Source of the DNA: Planctomyces sp. SH-PL14
GTDB lineage: Bacteria > Planctomycetota > Planctomycetia > Planctomycetales > Planctomycetaceae
DNA length: 64,000 nucleotides
NCBI RefSeq assembly: GCF_001610835.1
Contig: NZ_CP011270.1
Coordinates: forward strand, 5,784,001 to 5,848,000
Direction: 5' to 3'
The position numbers and the translations under genes were made by a program. Shown piece by piece: positions 12,698 through 21,289 of this stretch; within the stretch, counting starts at the first letter, position 1, and each line of letters begins with the position of its first letter. The notes beneath the pieces were generated by a model, which saw nothing but the letters and a program-made list of their open reading frames with translations, ran no database searches and was not told where the DNA came from.

Positions 12698-13165
12698 ATG
12701 GAACGCTGGTCACGTGAGACGCGGGCTCTTGTTGCCGGACTCCTTCTCGCGGCTCCGGCCGCGGGACTGGCCGGTTGCGGCAGTGGCTCCGGGGCGAAGA
12801 TCGAAAAGGTCGTGCCGGTCTCCGGGACGCTGACCTTCAAGGGGCAGCCGCTGGAACACCATCAGGTGACGCTGCAACCGGAGGACGGCCGGCGAGCCGC
12901 GGTGGGGGTCTCGGACGCCAACGGGAAATTCACCCTCGGGACGAACGACGTTGCCGACGGGGCGCCTCCGGGCCGATCCCGCGTCGCGGTGGTCTTCGCG
13001 CCGCCGACCGTCGACACGTCGCTGACGGCCGGCGGGGCCGACAACGCCTCCCTGCCGAAGCCAAAGGTCAAGATCCCCGCGAAGTACAACAACGCTCAGA
13101 CCTCGAAGCTGACGCGAGACATCGCGGAGGCGGGCGAGTCCGATCTGAAAATCGACCTCGAGTGA
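12698..13165 (+). CDS. Carboxypeptidase-regulatory-like lipoprotein
   Basis: 155 residues. The signal peptide ends in a lipobox (GLAGC, about cysteine 27). The mature domain starts VVPVSGTLTFKGQPLEHHQV and contains SDANGKFTLGT, the same small beta-sandwich pattern as the lipoprotein at 7300-7743. It lies 149 bp downstream of DUF1559 gene (4) and is probably co-expressed with it. It converges with the coiled-coil gene ending at 13206. Confidence 0.85.
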   Translation: MERWSRETRALVAGLLLAAPAAGLAGCGSGSGAKIEKVVPVSGTLTFKGQPLEHHQVTLQPEDGRRAAVGVSDANGKFTLGTNDVADGAPPGRSRVAVVFAPPTVDTSLTAGGADNASLPKPKVKIPAKYNNAQTSKLTRDIAEAGESDLKIDLE

Positions 13166-13205
13166 GGCTCGCGCCGCGGACGCAGGACGGCCGTCGCCCG
13201 GCGGG

Positions 13206-14474
13206 CTACGAGCCGGGCGACAGCTTGGCGTAGCGCTCCCGGAGTCCGCTCTGCTCGCCCGCCGGGGCGAGGGCCAGGACTGTCTTCCAGAGCGTCTCCG
13301 CATCGGCCTTGCGGTTGGCCGCCACGTACGCCTCGACCAGGAAGTACCCGAGCCGCCAAGACCGTCCGCCCGACTCGGTCCACATCGCTTCCAGCGTCTG
13401 GGTGCCCGCCGCGACGTCCCGGACCGTCTCCTTCTTCGCCGTTGTCTGGAGCCGGGCCAGCCAGACGGTCGCGCACGGGTTCTTCGGCTTCACTTTCAGC
13501 GACCGTTCCAGCTCGACCTTGGCCCGCGTCGCGTCGGTCTCCCGTTCGGCATACGACCGGCCCATCACAAAGTTGGTGAACCAGCTCGGCTCCTTGTTGG
13601 AGAGCCGAAGCGCCTTGGAGAAGCGGTCCTTGGCCCGCGCGGCGTACTTGCCCCCCATCTTCATGTGGACGAGGGCCAGGACCGCTTCCGATTCCGAAAC
13701 CGGATCGGTCATCCCGAGCTCCTTCGTCCGGAGATCCTCCGCCTTGTTGGCGTGCGTCTCCGCCTCGGTGATGTCTCCGAGCTCGTAGGCGCACAGCGCC
13801 TTCCAGTGGTATCCGCCGGGCCAGAGGAGGTCGGTCTGCTGCCAGTCGTCGACCGCCTCGAAGACCGCTTCGTAGTCGCCGCGGGCGAACTTCTCGGCGG
13901 GCTCCCGGAGGTCGGTCCAGCCCTCGCGGACCTCCTCGATGTCGGTCCAGAGCCGGGCCAGCTCCTTGTCGAGCGGGGCGATCTGGTTGTCGAGGGTCTT
14001 GAGATCCGCGATCCCGACGTCGATCAGGTCGTTGTTGGCCCGCATCTGAAGCTCCAGGTTCTCGATCTCTCCCTGCACGGCGCGGAGCTGTCGGCGGAGG
14101 GGGAACACGTCGTTCCCCTGCGCGTTCTGGAGGTTGTTGTTGACCATCTGCGCGTGCCGGTTGAGCTTCGCGAGGGTGGCGACCATTTCCCGGCCGAGTC
14201 CCTGGAGCTTGGTGATTCGGATCGCCAGCGGGTCGCGCTCCAGGGCCAGCGGCCGCCGCTGGGCGTCGACCGAATCCCGCCGGCGATAGACGTCGCGGGC
14301 CCGCTGGACGAGGTCGCCGAGCCGGGCCTGCCCCGCGGAAGTCGTATCCCGGTCTTCGCCGCGGCCGGCCGAACCCTCCGCCCGGACTCCGGCCTGTGGC
14401 AGGGAGAGAGAGACGCAGGTCATGAGAAGCCATGCGACGGCCAACCGTCGTGGAATGGGCGCAGCGGAAGCCAT
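13206..14474 (-). CDS. Exported coiled-coil and TPR-like protein, function unknown
   Basis: About 422 residues. A signal peptide (RRLAVAWLLMTCVSLSL) is followed by a predicted coiled coil rich in Leu, Asn, Gln and Glu (about 60-180, e.g. NNNLQNAQ and LQMRANNDLID). The C-terminal half looks like degenerate TPR helices (YHWKALCAYELGDITEAETHANKA; FVMGRSYAERETDATRAKVELERSL). It is probably a periplasmic scaffold or adaptor. The start at 14474 has GAGG upstream; an ATG 54 bases earlier lacks support. No partner gene is obvious. Confidence 0.75.
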   Translation of the reverse strand: MASAAPIPRRLAVAWLLMTCVSLSLPQAGVRAEGSAGRGEDRDTTSAGQARLGDLVQRARDVYRRRDSVDAQRRPLALERDPLAIRITKLQGLGREMVATLAKLNRHAQMVNNNLQNAQGNDVFPLRRQLRAVQGEIENLELQMRANNDLIDVGIADLKTLDNQIAPLDKELARLWTDIEEVREGWTDLREPAEKFARGDYEAVFEAVDDWQQTDLLWPGGYHWKALCAYELGDITEAETHANKAEDLRTKELGMTDPVSESEAVLALVHMKMGGKYAARAKDRFSKALRLSNKEPSWFTNFVMGRSYAERETDATRAKVELERSLKVKPKNPCATVWLARLQTTAKKETVRDVAAGTQTLEAMWTESGGRSWRLGYFLVEAYVAANRKADAETLWKTVLALAPAGEQSGLRERYAKLSPGS

Positions 14475-14843
14475 GGAACCAACCTCGTGAGTCAAGAAAT
14501 TCCGGCCTGGGCAGAGCCGCCCGAGCAACCCGCGACTTCTTCGAACGCGGAGTGCAAAGGCCCTGAAGGGTCAACCTGGCCAAGGTTGACTGATGTTCAG
14601 TCGAGTATGGCTCATGAGTGGACAGGTGTCAACATGGAATTCAAAAGACGTCTCCCTGACGTCGGGCCGGGAGGCCGAGGGTTAAGGAGACTGAGCTCCG
14701 CGATGCCTGGCTCCTCTCCCTCTCTTCGATGACTCTCGATCAGACCGCGGTTCCTGGCCGACGGCCAGTCGCTTCGGTCGAGCGTTCCTCACCGAGAGTC
14801 CTGAGTCTCGCCGGGGCGGACGGCACCGGGAGCAAGGGCTGCG
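14475..14843. other. Intergenic region, no gene seen
   Basis: About 370 bp between the coiled-coil protein start and the M56 stop. It holds an imperfect tcaacctggccaaggttga palindrome near 14571-14589. Nothing else was recognised. Confidence 0.4.
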
Positions 14844-17800
14844 TCAGTCGCGGGCCACGGCATCGAGCGCTCCGCGGGCGGCGGCAGCGAGAGACTCCGC
14901 GTCGCCCGTGATCGGACCGTAGAGGTTCCGGCGGATGGGATCGGCGTGCTCGATGTAGAGCTCGCGGCCGCCCGGAAGGATGTGGGCGTCGAGGGTGGGT
15001 GTCAGTTCCACGGTCCGGATGCCGTCGCGGAGGCGGTAGAACTGGCCGACTTCCCCCGGGGCGGGGTCGCGCGGGACGTAGACCGCCGTGACGGAACTCC
15101 ACTTCCCGGTGACCGGGACGCCCGCGAGCGGGATCCCCGGGATCACGGGGGGGCGTTCGAGGTGGCGACGGTCGCCGTTGCGTTCGACGGAGAGGAGATT
15201 GGGAGGGCCGGCCCCGGGGAGCGGAATCTCGATGTCGGCCCGGACCTCCTCACGCACGTCCCCCTCGGTCCGCTCGCGACGGAACGTAAGGACCCGGCTT
15301 CCGGTCGCCTCGAGGGCTTCGGCGGCCATGAAGTCCGAGGCCGTGAACGGGGCGACCTGGGGGAACTCGCGGAGGAGTCCTTCGTTGACGGCCGGAAGGG
15401 TCTCTTCGATCGCGGCCTTTCCACCGGCCCGGACGAACGAGACGGTCCGGGCGAGGCGATCGACCGCTCCCAGGTAGTTCCGGATCGACTCGTCCGGATG
15501 CGACCATCCGCCGGTGCGGCTGAGGTCGACCGATCGTCCCTCCCTGGTGACCTCGATCCGTTCAACTCCCGTTTCCCAGAGGTTGGGGGGCTGGTTGAAC
15601 GCGTCGCCGGAGATGCTCGCGAGACTGTAGTCCTCCAGCAGGGACAGGATGAACTCTTTCAGCTCGGCTTCGGAGAACTGGAGCGTCGCGTCGCGGTTTC
15701 GATAGTCCTTCGGGACTTTCGCTTCACCGGTCGTGGAGATCGTCATCCGGACCTGAGTTTCGGGGCTCCCTTCGCGGACCGAGGGGCGGCGGGTCCATCG
15801 CAGGGTGAGGCCGGCGGACTTCAGGTCCTTCGTGATGTGGTCCAGGGACGCTGGCGGCGCGGCCGCGCGAGTTGTCTTGCCCGGCTCCTTGAGGAAGTTG
15901 ACCGTGATCGTCCGTTCTTCTCCTTCCTGGAGCTGAATCGTCTGTGTCCAGTCCTGGTAATCGCGCAGCGTCAGCTTCAGCAGGAGGTCGGCTCCCGGAT
16001 GCAGGTTCAGCGTCATGGGGGAGTTGATCGAGACGTAGCCCGAGTGGAACGGCGCGGAGGAGACCAGGGGATCGTTCCTGCGGGCCGGATCGACGAACGT
16101 CGGCCAGTAGACCGTGGCCAGCTTTCGCGTCCGATCGTCGACCTCCCGGCCGTCCACGAGGAACTTGAGCGTGAGGCGGGCTTCCTGGACCCGCCGGATG
16201 ACGAGCGAGTCGTCATCCCCGTCGAGCGAGGGAATGGAGGCGGGTCCCTCGGAACCATCGGGGAGCCGCCGAAAGAGGCGATCGACTCGGGACGGAGGCC
16301 CCGACGTTCTGTCGAAGGCGACCGATCCGGAACTGGCGTCGATCCGGACATCCCGGAGTCCTTTGGGGACAGTCGCGACGTAGACTTCGTCGGGACCCGG
16401 CTGGAGCCAAAGTCCGCCGAACCAACCTTCCCTATCCCGGCCCGGTGCCGTTCCCGCAATCTGGTATTGCCCAGCGGGATGAACTCGTGGGGTCTGCAGC
16501 GGCTGGTCCTTCGAATCGACCGCGCGGACAGTGATGCGAACGGACTCCACGCCGCGAAGGTCGACGGTCTCATCAGCAGGTGGGTTGTCGCGGGGAAGTG
16601 AGAGCGTTTGTCCCAGGAAGGCGACGGGTAAGAGGGCCTTCGCCTGCAGAGCGGCATGTGGAAGCGTCGGATGAGCCTCGACCGGTCGGATGTCGTACTC
16701 GCCCGCTGGAACGGGCGGGAGTGCGTAGTGGCCATCGGCGTCGGTCCGGGCGAAGCGGTAGGGGGTTCGTGTGTCCCCCTTGGCCCGGACCAGGATCGCG
16801 GTGAGCGGACGTCCCTGGTCGTCGACGACCCGCCCCGAGATGCGCGTCCCCTGCCGCAGGCGGAAGACCGCTTGTTCGACCGAGTTCAGGTCGATGGCCC
16901 GCGAGACCGCCGCGGCATTCTCCGGAAGGACGTAGAGCCGCTTCGAGAGCCGCGGGACCCGGACCTGGTAGCGGCCCTCGGAGTCCGTCACGGCGTCCGG
17001 TTTGCCGTGGATGACTTCGTCCGTCCGTGATCCGCCGAGGATCGGGACGTTGGCGGCCGGCATGCCGTCGATGCCCAGGACCTGGCCCGAGACGGGAATT
17101 CCGGGATCAACCAGATCGACGAGCATGTTCTGCGATGCAGGACCGGCGACGAGTTGGTTGGCCAGCGTGTGGAACCTCTGCTCTTTGCTCTGGCGGTATT
17201 CGGGATGCCGCACATCGAAGTGCACAAAGACGAGGTGTGCGGGGGGAAGGCCTGTTGGGACCGTGACTTCGATTCGTCCGTCCTTGTCGGACCGATAGGT
17301 CGCCGTTGCGATAGGGTTTCGGTTCCACTGCTCCGCCTCCCGAACCTTCAGAGCTTTGGCGTCCGGTTGCCGGAAGAATTGGACCGTCACCTCGGCGTTG
17401 GGGATCGGGGCGCGCGTCTCCTGGTTTTGAAACTGGACCCGGAAAGTGTCGGTCGTCGACTCGTGGGGGGCCGCAGCCGCGGTCTCGCCCGTCGGCCGGG
17501 GCCGCGAATCGAACTGGCAGCCCGGGAGGGCGGCTCGCAGGCGATCGAGACTCGCCGGCGAGATCGGGACCGACGGCGACCAGAAGCGGACCGACTTGAG
17601 CCGCTTGAGCTGCGCGAGCTCGTCGAGGGCTGCCTCGGTCCAGGGGGCCCAGCCGATGTCGAGCTCTTCGAGATCGGGACAGTTCCGGATCGTCCGCAGG
17701 CCCTCTTCGGTCAGGAACGCGCCGCTGACCTTCAGCGAGACGAGCCCTTTCCGGCTGGTGATGTGGCGGAAGCCGACGTCCGTCAGATAGGCGTTGGAAA

Positions 17801-20276
17801 GCTCCAGTCGCTTGAAATTCGGCAGGGACTCGAGCGTCTCGAGAGCCCGGTCATTCAGGAAGGCGTCGTAACAGCATTTTTCGGATGTTCGCGACTTGCC
17901 GCGGTTGTCCAGAACGGCTTGCTCGGCGGGGGTGAGCTCCGGCACCTGCTTGCGGTACCACTCGATGCCGTGCGCGAGCTGCATGTGCGTGTTCGCTTCC
18001 AGGACTTCCAGTCGGGTCAGCCCCCGGAGGAAAGCGAAGTCGCTGGCCTGGAACTCCGCACTTCCCGTCCGCAGTTCTCTGAGCTGCTTGAGGCTGGCGA
18101 GCGCCGCGAGACCGTCCTCGCACCCGCCGCCGATGAAGTCCAGCTTCTCCAGAGCGATGAGCCGTCCGATCAGCTTCAGCCTCTGGCAATTCACGGTTCC
18201 CACGCTGCATTCCGTGATCGGCAGCGGCCGCTTGGCCAACTGCGCCGGCACGCGTTCTTTCCCATCGGCCGCAATCGCGACCAGGAACCCCGATTGCGAG
18301 AGAGCAACCAGCACCTCCCGCTGCTCCTCCACCGTCGCCAGGGCCGGGATGTAGCGGGCCAGGACTTCGGTCTCGACCTTGAGTTGCGTCGGGTGGTCGG
18401 GGGAGAGCGAGACGTTCCGGAACGTGACCCAGTGGGTGTAGGGACGGAGCCGGTAGCCGAACGACTGCAGGCGGTCGGGAGCGAGTTTGAAGAGGAAGCT
18501 GCTGGACTCTGGCTTTCCCGCCGAGCTGTGGGGGCGGGTCTCCTTCCCATCCGCGTCGAGGGCGAAGAACTCGAACGAGGCGTCGTCCCAGAGGGTGCCG
18601 AGGGAGTCGAGAACGAGCTCGACGGTGTCGGCCGTCTCTTCGACCTTCTGGAAACGGATCCGGTTGTCGAGGAGGCGGACCGCCGGGAGCGTGTCGCCGG
18701 GGAGGGTCTTCCGGCCCTGCGGATCGATCAGCCGGGGGGGGAGATCGTCGCTGACCGCGAAGCCGATCCGGACGGTCGTCGACTTGCGGTCTTTGACCGG
18801 GCCGCCGGCGCGGTACAGGACGCACTTCTTCTCCTTGCAGCTGCGGCCGCCGGCGGCGCCGAGCGTCTCCCCTTCGACGATCACCCGCTCCTGCAGGAAC
18901 GGCGTCGGGAGCTTGCGGAACTCGAAGGCCCACTCGCGGCAGAGCTCCGCCTCTTCCGGGGTCTGGGCGAAGACCTTGCTGCCGCTCTCCTCATAGGGAC
19001 GCTGCTCCAGCGGCGTGCCGTCGGGCTTCCACCAGGGGCGGCCAGCCGAGGGGTGGAAGCTGAGGCCGAGGAACTCGACTTCGAGGCCGTTGTCGAACTC
19101 GACGAGCGGGGCATCGGAGGGCCCTTTCGGACGCTCGGCGGCGGCGAGCCAGGCCATCGAGACCGCCGCCGTGACCGTGACGGCGCCGAGGACGGTGGCG
19201 AGTCCGCCCCGCGTCAGCCGGACCGCGGGATCGGGCGAGAGGCCGAGGACCCGCATGATCCGCCGCCGCAGTTCCGAGGGGCGGGTTCCCGCCATCGAGA
19301 GGCCGGTGAGGGCCGCGGTCGGACCGAGTCGGAGCTCCGCCACCCGCAGGAGCGACTGGGCGTAGGCGATGGCGTCGCCGCCGTGGGAGAGCACGAGGTC
19401 GTCGCAGCACTCTTCCCGCGTGCGGCTCATGGCGCGGCTCAGGAGCCACACCGCCGGATGGAAGAAGAGGACCGCTTCGATGAGCCGCTGGAAGAGGAGG
19501 ACGATGTGGTCGTACCGCCGCAGGTGGGCCAGCTCATGGAGCAGGATGCCGGCGATGTCGCCTGGCGGGAGCTCCGCGAGCATGGCGGCGGGGAACAGGA
19601 TCACCGGCCGGAAGAGGCCGACGACGACCGGGATCGTCGTCCGCTCGCAGGCCCGGAGCGCCGGAAGGACCGCGAGGCCGAGGCGGCGGGCCTGGGTCTC
19701 CAGCAGGCGGCGGAGTTCCGGATCGAGGACCGCGTGGCCGCCGGACTTGAGCCGCTCGCCGCCGTAGAGGCCGAGCGTGAGGCGGGCCAGCATCAGCAGG
19801 ACCCCGGCCAGGTAAACGACCGTCACCCCTTGGGCGATCCGGTCCCACGGGACTGGCGCTGGAGGGGGATCGAGTTTCGCATTGAGCGATTCGACCGCGG
19901 TGGTCCAGTCGGTTCGTTGCCGCGGGCCGGGGACGGTCGGCGTGGCGTCGATGGCGTGAGCGGGGAGGACCGCGGGGCTCGGCGGAGCGTTGCTTCCGAT
20001 CGCAGTCCCGTTTGCCGGCTGCGGGGCAGTCGCTGCCGGGGTCCGGGGGAGTGGCCGGGGCGAGCCCCATTCGCGAACCGTCCAGAGGGGGACGAGCAGG
20101 ACGATCGCCAGGAGGGCCGCGGACTGGAGGAGGTAGCGGGCGGAGGGCTGACGGGCGAGGAGGCGGGACGTCGCGAGCGCCGCGGCGGCGACGAGGGTTC
20201 CGGACCAGGTGACTCCCCAGAGGACGCGGACGATCAGGAGCGAGAGATCCGAATCGAGCCAGAGGGTCGGAAACAT
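14844..20276 (-). CDS. M56 (BlaR1-type) membrane metalloprotease with leucine-rich and carboxypeptidase-regulatory-like regions
   Basis: 1810 residues. N-terminal membrane helices lie at about 10-36, 45-66 and 150-170. The zinc protease site HELAH is near 247, with EECCDD near 290 as the likely third ligand region. A further helix lies near 360-380. Outside the membrane, leucine-rich-repeat-like segments follow at about 690-930 (SLKVSGAFLTEEGL, DLEELDIG). Carboxypeptidase-regulatory-like beta domains lie at about 985-1290 (VSGQVLGIDG, ISGRVVDDQG), then a long unassigned C-terminus. BlaR1 proteins sense a ligand and trigger cleavage of the BlaI repressor; the blaI-like gene lies 75 bp upstream on the same strand. 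The extracytoplasmic part is not a penicillin-binding domain, so the signal is probably not a beta-lactam. Confidence 0.88.
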   Translation of the reverse strand: MFPTLWLDSDLSLLIVRVLWGVTWSGTLVAAAALATSRLLARQPSARYLLQSAALLAIVLLVPLWTVREWGSPRPLPRTPAATAPQPANGTAIGSNAPPSPAVLPAHAIDATPTVPGPRQRTDWTTAVESLNAKLDPPPAPVPWDRIAQGVTVVYLAGVLLMLARLTLGLYGGERLKSGGHAVLDPELRRLLETQARRLGLAVLPALRACERTTIPVVVGLFRPVILFPAAMLAELPPGDIAGILLHELAHLRRYDHIVLLFQRLIEAVLFFHPAVWLLSRAMSRTREECCDDLVLSHGGDAIAYAQSLLRVAELRLGPTAALTGLSMAGTRPSELRRRIMRVLGLSPDPAVRLTRGGLATVLGAVTVTAAVSMAWLAAAERPKGPSDAPLVEFDNGLEVEFLGLSFHPSAGRPWWKPDGTPLEQRPYEESGSKVFAQTPEEAELCREWAFEFRKLPTPFLQERVIVEGETLGAAGGRSCKEKKCVLYRAGGPVKDRKSTTVRIGFAVSDDLPPRLIDPQGRKTLPGDTLPAVRLLDNRIRFQKVEETADTVELVLDSLGTLWDDASFEFFALDADGKETRPHSSAGKPESSSFLFKLAPDRLQSFGYRLRPYTHWVTFRNVSLSPDHPTQLKVETEVLARYIPALATVEEQREVLVALSQSGFLVAIAADGKERVPAQLAKRPLPITECSVGTVNCQRLKLIGRLIALEKLDFIGGGCEDGLAALASLKQLRELRTGSAEFQASDFAFLRGLTRLEVLEANTHMQLAHGIEWYRKQVPELTPAEQAVLDNRGKSRTSEKCCYDAFLNDRALETLESLPNFKRLELSNAYLTDVGFRHITSRKGLVSLKVSGAFLTEEGLRTIRNCPDLEELDIGWAPWTEAALDELAQLKRLKSVRFWSPSVPISPASLDRLRAALPGCQFDSRPRPTGETAAAAPHESTTDTFRVQFQNQETRAPIPNAEVTVQFFRQPDAKALKVREAEQWNRNPIATATYRSDKDGRIEVTVPTGLPPAHLVFVHFDVRHPEYRQSKEQRFHTLANQLVAGPASQNMLVDLVDPGIPVSGQVLGIDGMPAANVPILGGSRTDEVIHGKPDAVTDSEGRYQVRVPRLSKRLYVLPENAAAVSRAIDLNSVEQAVFRLRQGTRISGRVVDDQGRPLTAILVRAKGDTRTPYRFARTDADGHYALPPVPAGEYDIRPVEAHPTLPHAALQAKALLPVAFLGQTLSLPRDNPPADETVDLRGVESVRITVRAVDSKDQPLQTPRVHPAGQYQIAGTAPGRDREGWFGGLWLQPGPDEVYVATVPKGLRDVRIDASSGSVAFDRTSGPPSRVDRLFRRLPDGSEGPASIPSLDGDDDSLVIRRVQEARLTLKFLVDGREVDDRTRKLATVYWPTFVDPARRNDPLVSSAPFHSGYVSINSPMTLNLHPGADLLLKLTLRDYQDWTQTIQLQEGEERTITVNFLKEPGKTTRAAAPPASLDHITKDLKSAGLTLRWTRRPSVREGSPETQVRMTISTTGEAKVPKDYRNRDATLQFSEAELKEFILSLLEDYSLASISGDAFNQPPNLWETGVERIEVTREGRSVDLSRTGGWSHPDESIRNYLGAVDRLARTVSFVRAGGKAAIEETLPAVNEGLLREFPQVAPFTASDFMAAEALEATGSRVLTFRRERTEGDVREEVRADIEIPLPGAGPPNLLSVERNGDRRHLERPPVIPGIPLAGVPVTGKWSSVTAVYVPRDPAPGEVGQFYRLRDGIRTVELTPTLDAHILPGGRELYIEHADPIRRNLYGPITGDAESLAAAARGALDAVARD

Positions 20277-20351
20277 GGGAGCCTCGCGGAGGGAGACGGG
20301 TTGGGCGGCCCGAGGACGTCGTGTCGATACTTGGCCGGATTGCGGCGCGGG

Positions 20352-20744
20352 TTACTCGGTCTTCTTCGTCGCTTTCTGGATCAGTCGGCGGATCTCGGCG
20401 AGCTCGTCGGGGTCGACGTCGCCCGCTTCGAGGAGGCGGAGCATGAGCGTGGTGGCCGAGCCGTCGAAGACGCGGTGGACGAGGTCGGAGACCATGCCGC
20501 GGCCGACTTCGTCTTCAGCGATCAGGGGGCGGAATTCGAAGGCCCGGCCGTTCTTGGTGCGGTCGAGGTATCCCTTGCGGACCATGATGTTCATCATGGT
20601 GATGACGGAGCTATGGGCGAGTTCCCGGCCCGATTCCGCGAGGGCGTCGCGGACCTCTTCCACGGTCCGGGGGGAACTGGTCCAGAGCACCTTGAGGATC
20701 GTGAGCTCAAGGTCGGTCGGATGCTCGGAGGGGGGCCGGGGCAT
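20352..20744 (-). CDS. BlaI/MecI-family transcriptional repressor
   Basis: 130 residues. Winged-helix domain: PTDLELTILKVLWTSSPRTVEEV, with the recognition segment SSVITMMNIMVRKGYL, followed by a C-terminal dimerisation part. It is a DNA-binding repressor expected to be inactivated by proteolysis when the partner M56 protease is activated. It is directly upstream of that gene (75 bp), so probably cotranscribed and autoregulated. A sigma70-like promoter lies upstream (20827-20856). Confidence 0.92.
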   Translation of the reverse strand: MPRPPSEHPTDLELTILKVLWTSSPRTVEEVRDALAESGRELAHSSVITMMNIMVRKGYLDRTKNGRAFEFRPLIAEDEVGRGMVSDLVHRVFDGSATTLMLRLLEAGDVDPDELAEIRRLIQKATKKTE

Positions 20745-20809
20745 GGTGTGGTCCGAACGGCAGGAGAAGGCCGGAGCCGCGAAGGGACAGATCGTCCGGC
20801 GGCGGAGCG

Positions 20810-20822
20810 TTCGTTTAACGAA
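20810..20822. promoter_or_regulatory. Candidate BlaI operator (near-palindrome downstream of -10)
   Basis: ttcgtttaacgaa is palindromic except for its central base. It sits just downstream of the -10 box, where repressor binding would block transcription. Inferred from position and symmetry only. Confidence 0.42.
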
Positions 20823-20826
20823 TTAG

Positions 20827-20856
20827 AAAATAGCCCCCGGCGAGCGAATCTGTCAA
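20827..20856 (-). promoter_or_regulatory. Probable promoter of blaI-M56 operon
   Basis: On the minus strand, TTGACA (20851-20856) and TATTTT (20827-20832) are separated by 18 bases, a good sigma70-type match 83 bases before the blaI start codon. The -35 box matches consensus in every base. Confidence 0.62.
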
Positions 20857-20857
20857 C

Positions 20858-20881
20858 GACATTCTAAAGAATTCGATTGTC
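20858..20881. promoter_or_regulatory. Candidate operator upstream of -35
   Basis: An imperfect palindrome of 24 bases beginning gacattc and ending attgtc (9 of 12 half-site positions agree). It lies immediately upstream of the -35 box of the blaI promoter. It may be a second repressor site; the evidence is weak. Confidence 0.32.
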
Positions 20882-20915
20882 GGGCAGGGAGTCGGTCGAA
20901 GGAGCATTCAGAGCA

Positions 20916-21000
20916 CGGGGTCCAGGGCAGGGGCCCTGGTGGGAGTGCAGTGGGGCAGCCCCCTTGCCCGCCGGGTGCCGGGCCCGTCGAGAACCCTGGG
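20916..21000 (-). repeat. Partial hairpin-rich repeat (copy E)
   Basis: Right arm of the repeat in reverse orientation: ggggtccagggcaggggccctgg, then gtgcagtggggcagcccccttgcccgccggg. The rest decays into unrelated sequence. It lies between the blaI promoter and the end of the gene at 21290. Confidence 0.65.
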
Positions 21001-21289
21001 AGGGAGTCGGTGTGCGAACCCGGCGTGAGCAGTGCCGTGGTTCCCTGCCAGTCATGTATTGGCCACGCCGGACCAGGCGAAGAGTGTCACCCCATTCGCT
21101 TCTTCCCTCCCGGACGGGACTCGTTCGAACGGAGGCCGGGGTTCCCCCCGTTGAAACGGAGGTCTATTCCCTGCCGTCCCTGACGGGACACAGAGCGATT
21201 TGAAGGAGTCGTTCACTTCGCGTCGCCTCTCGCGGGTGACTGCCGATGTCATCACACAGCTCGATCAGCATGTTGTCGTACTCGGCGGT

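Noticed and set aside
17154-20867. Long plus-strand open frame (about 1237 codons) opposite the M56 gene
   Set aside because: It is the antisense shadow of a GC-rich gene whose domains are recognisable on the other strand; its translation is Arg/Gly/Glu-rich without motifs.
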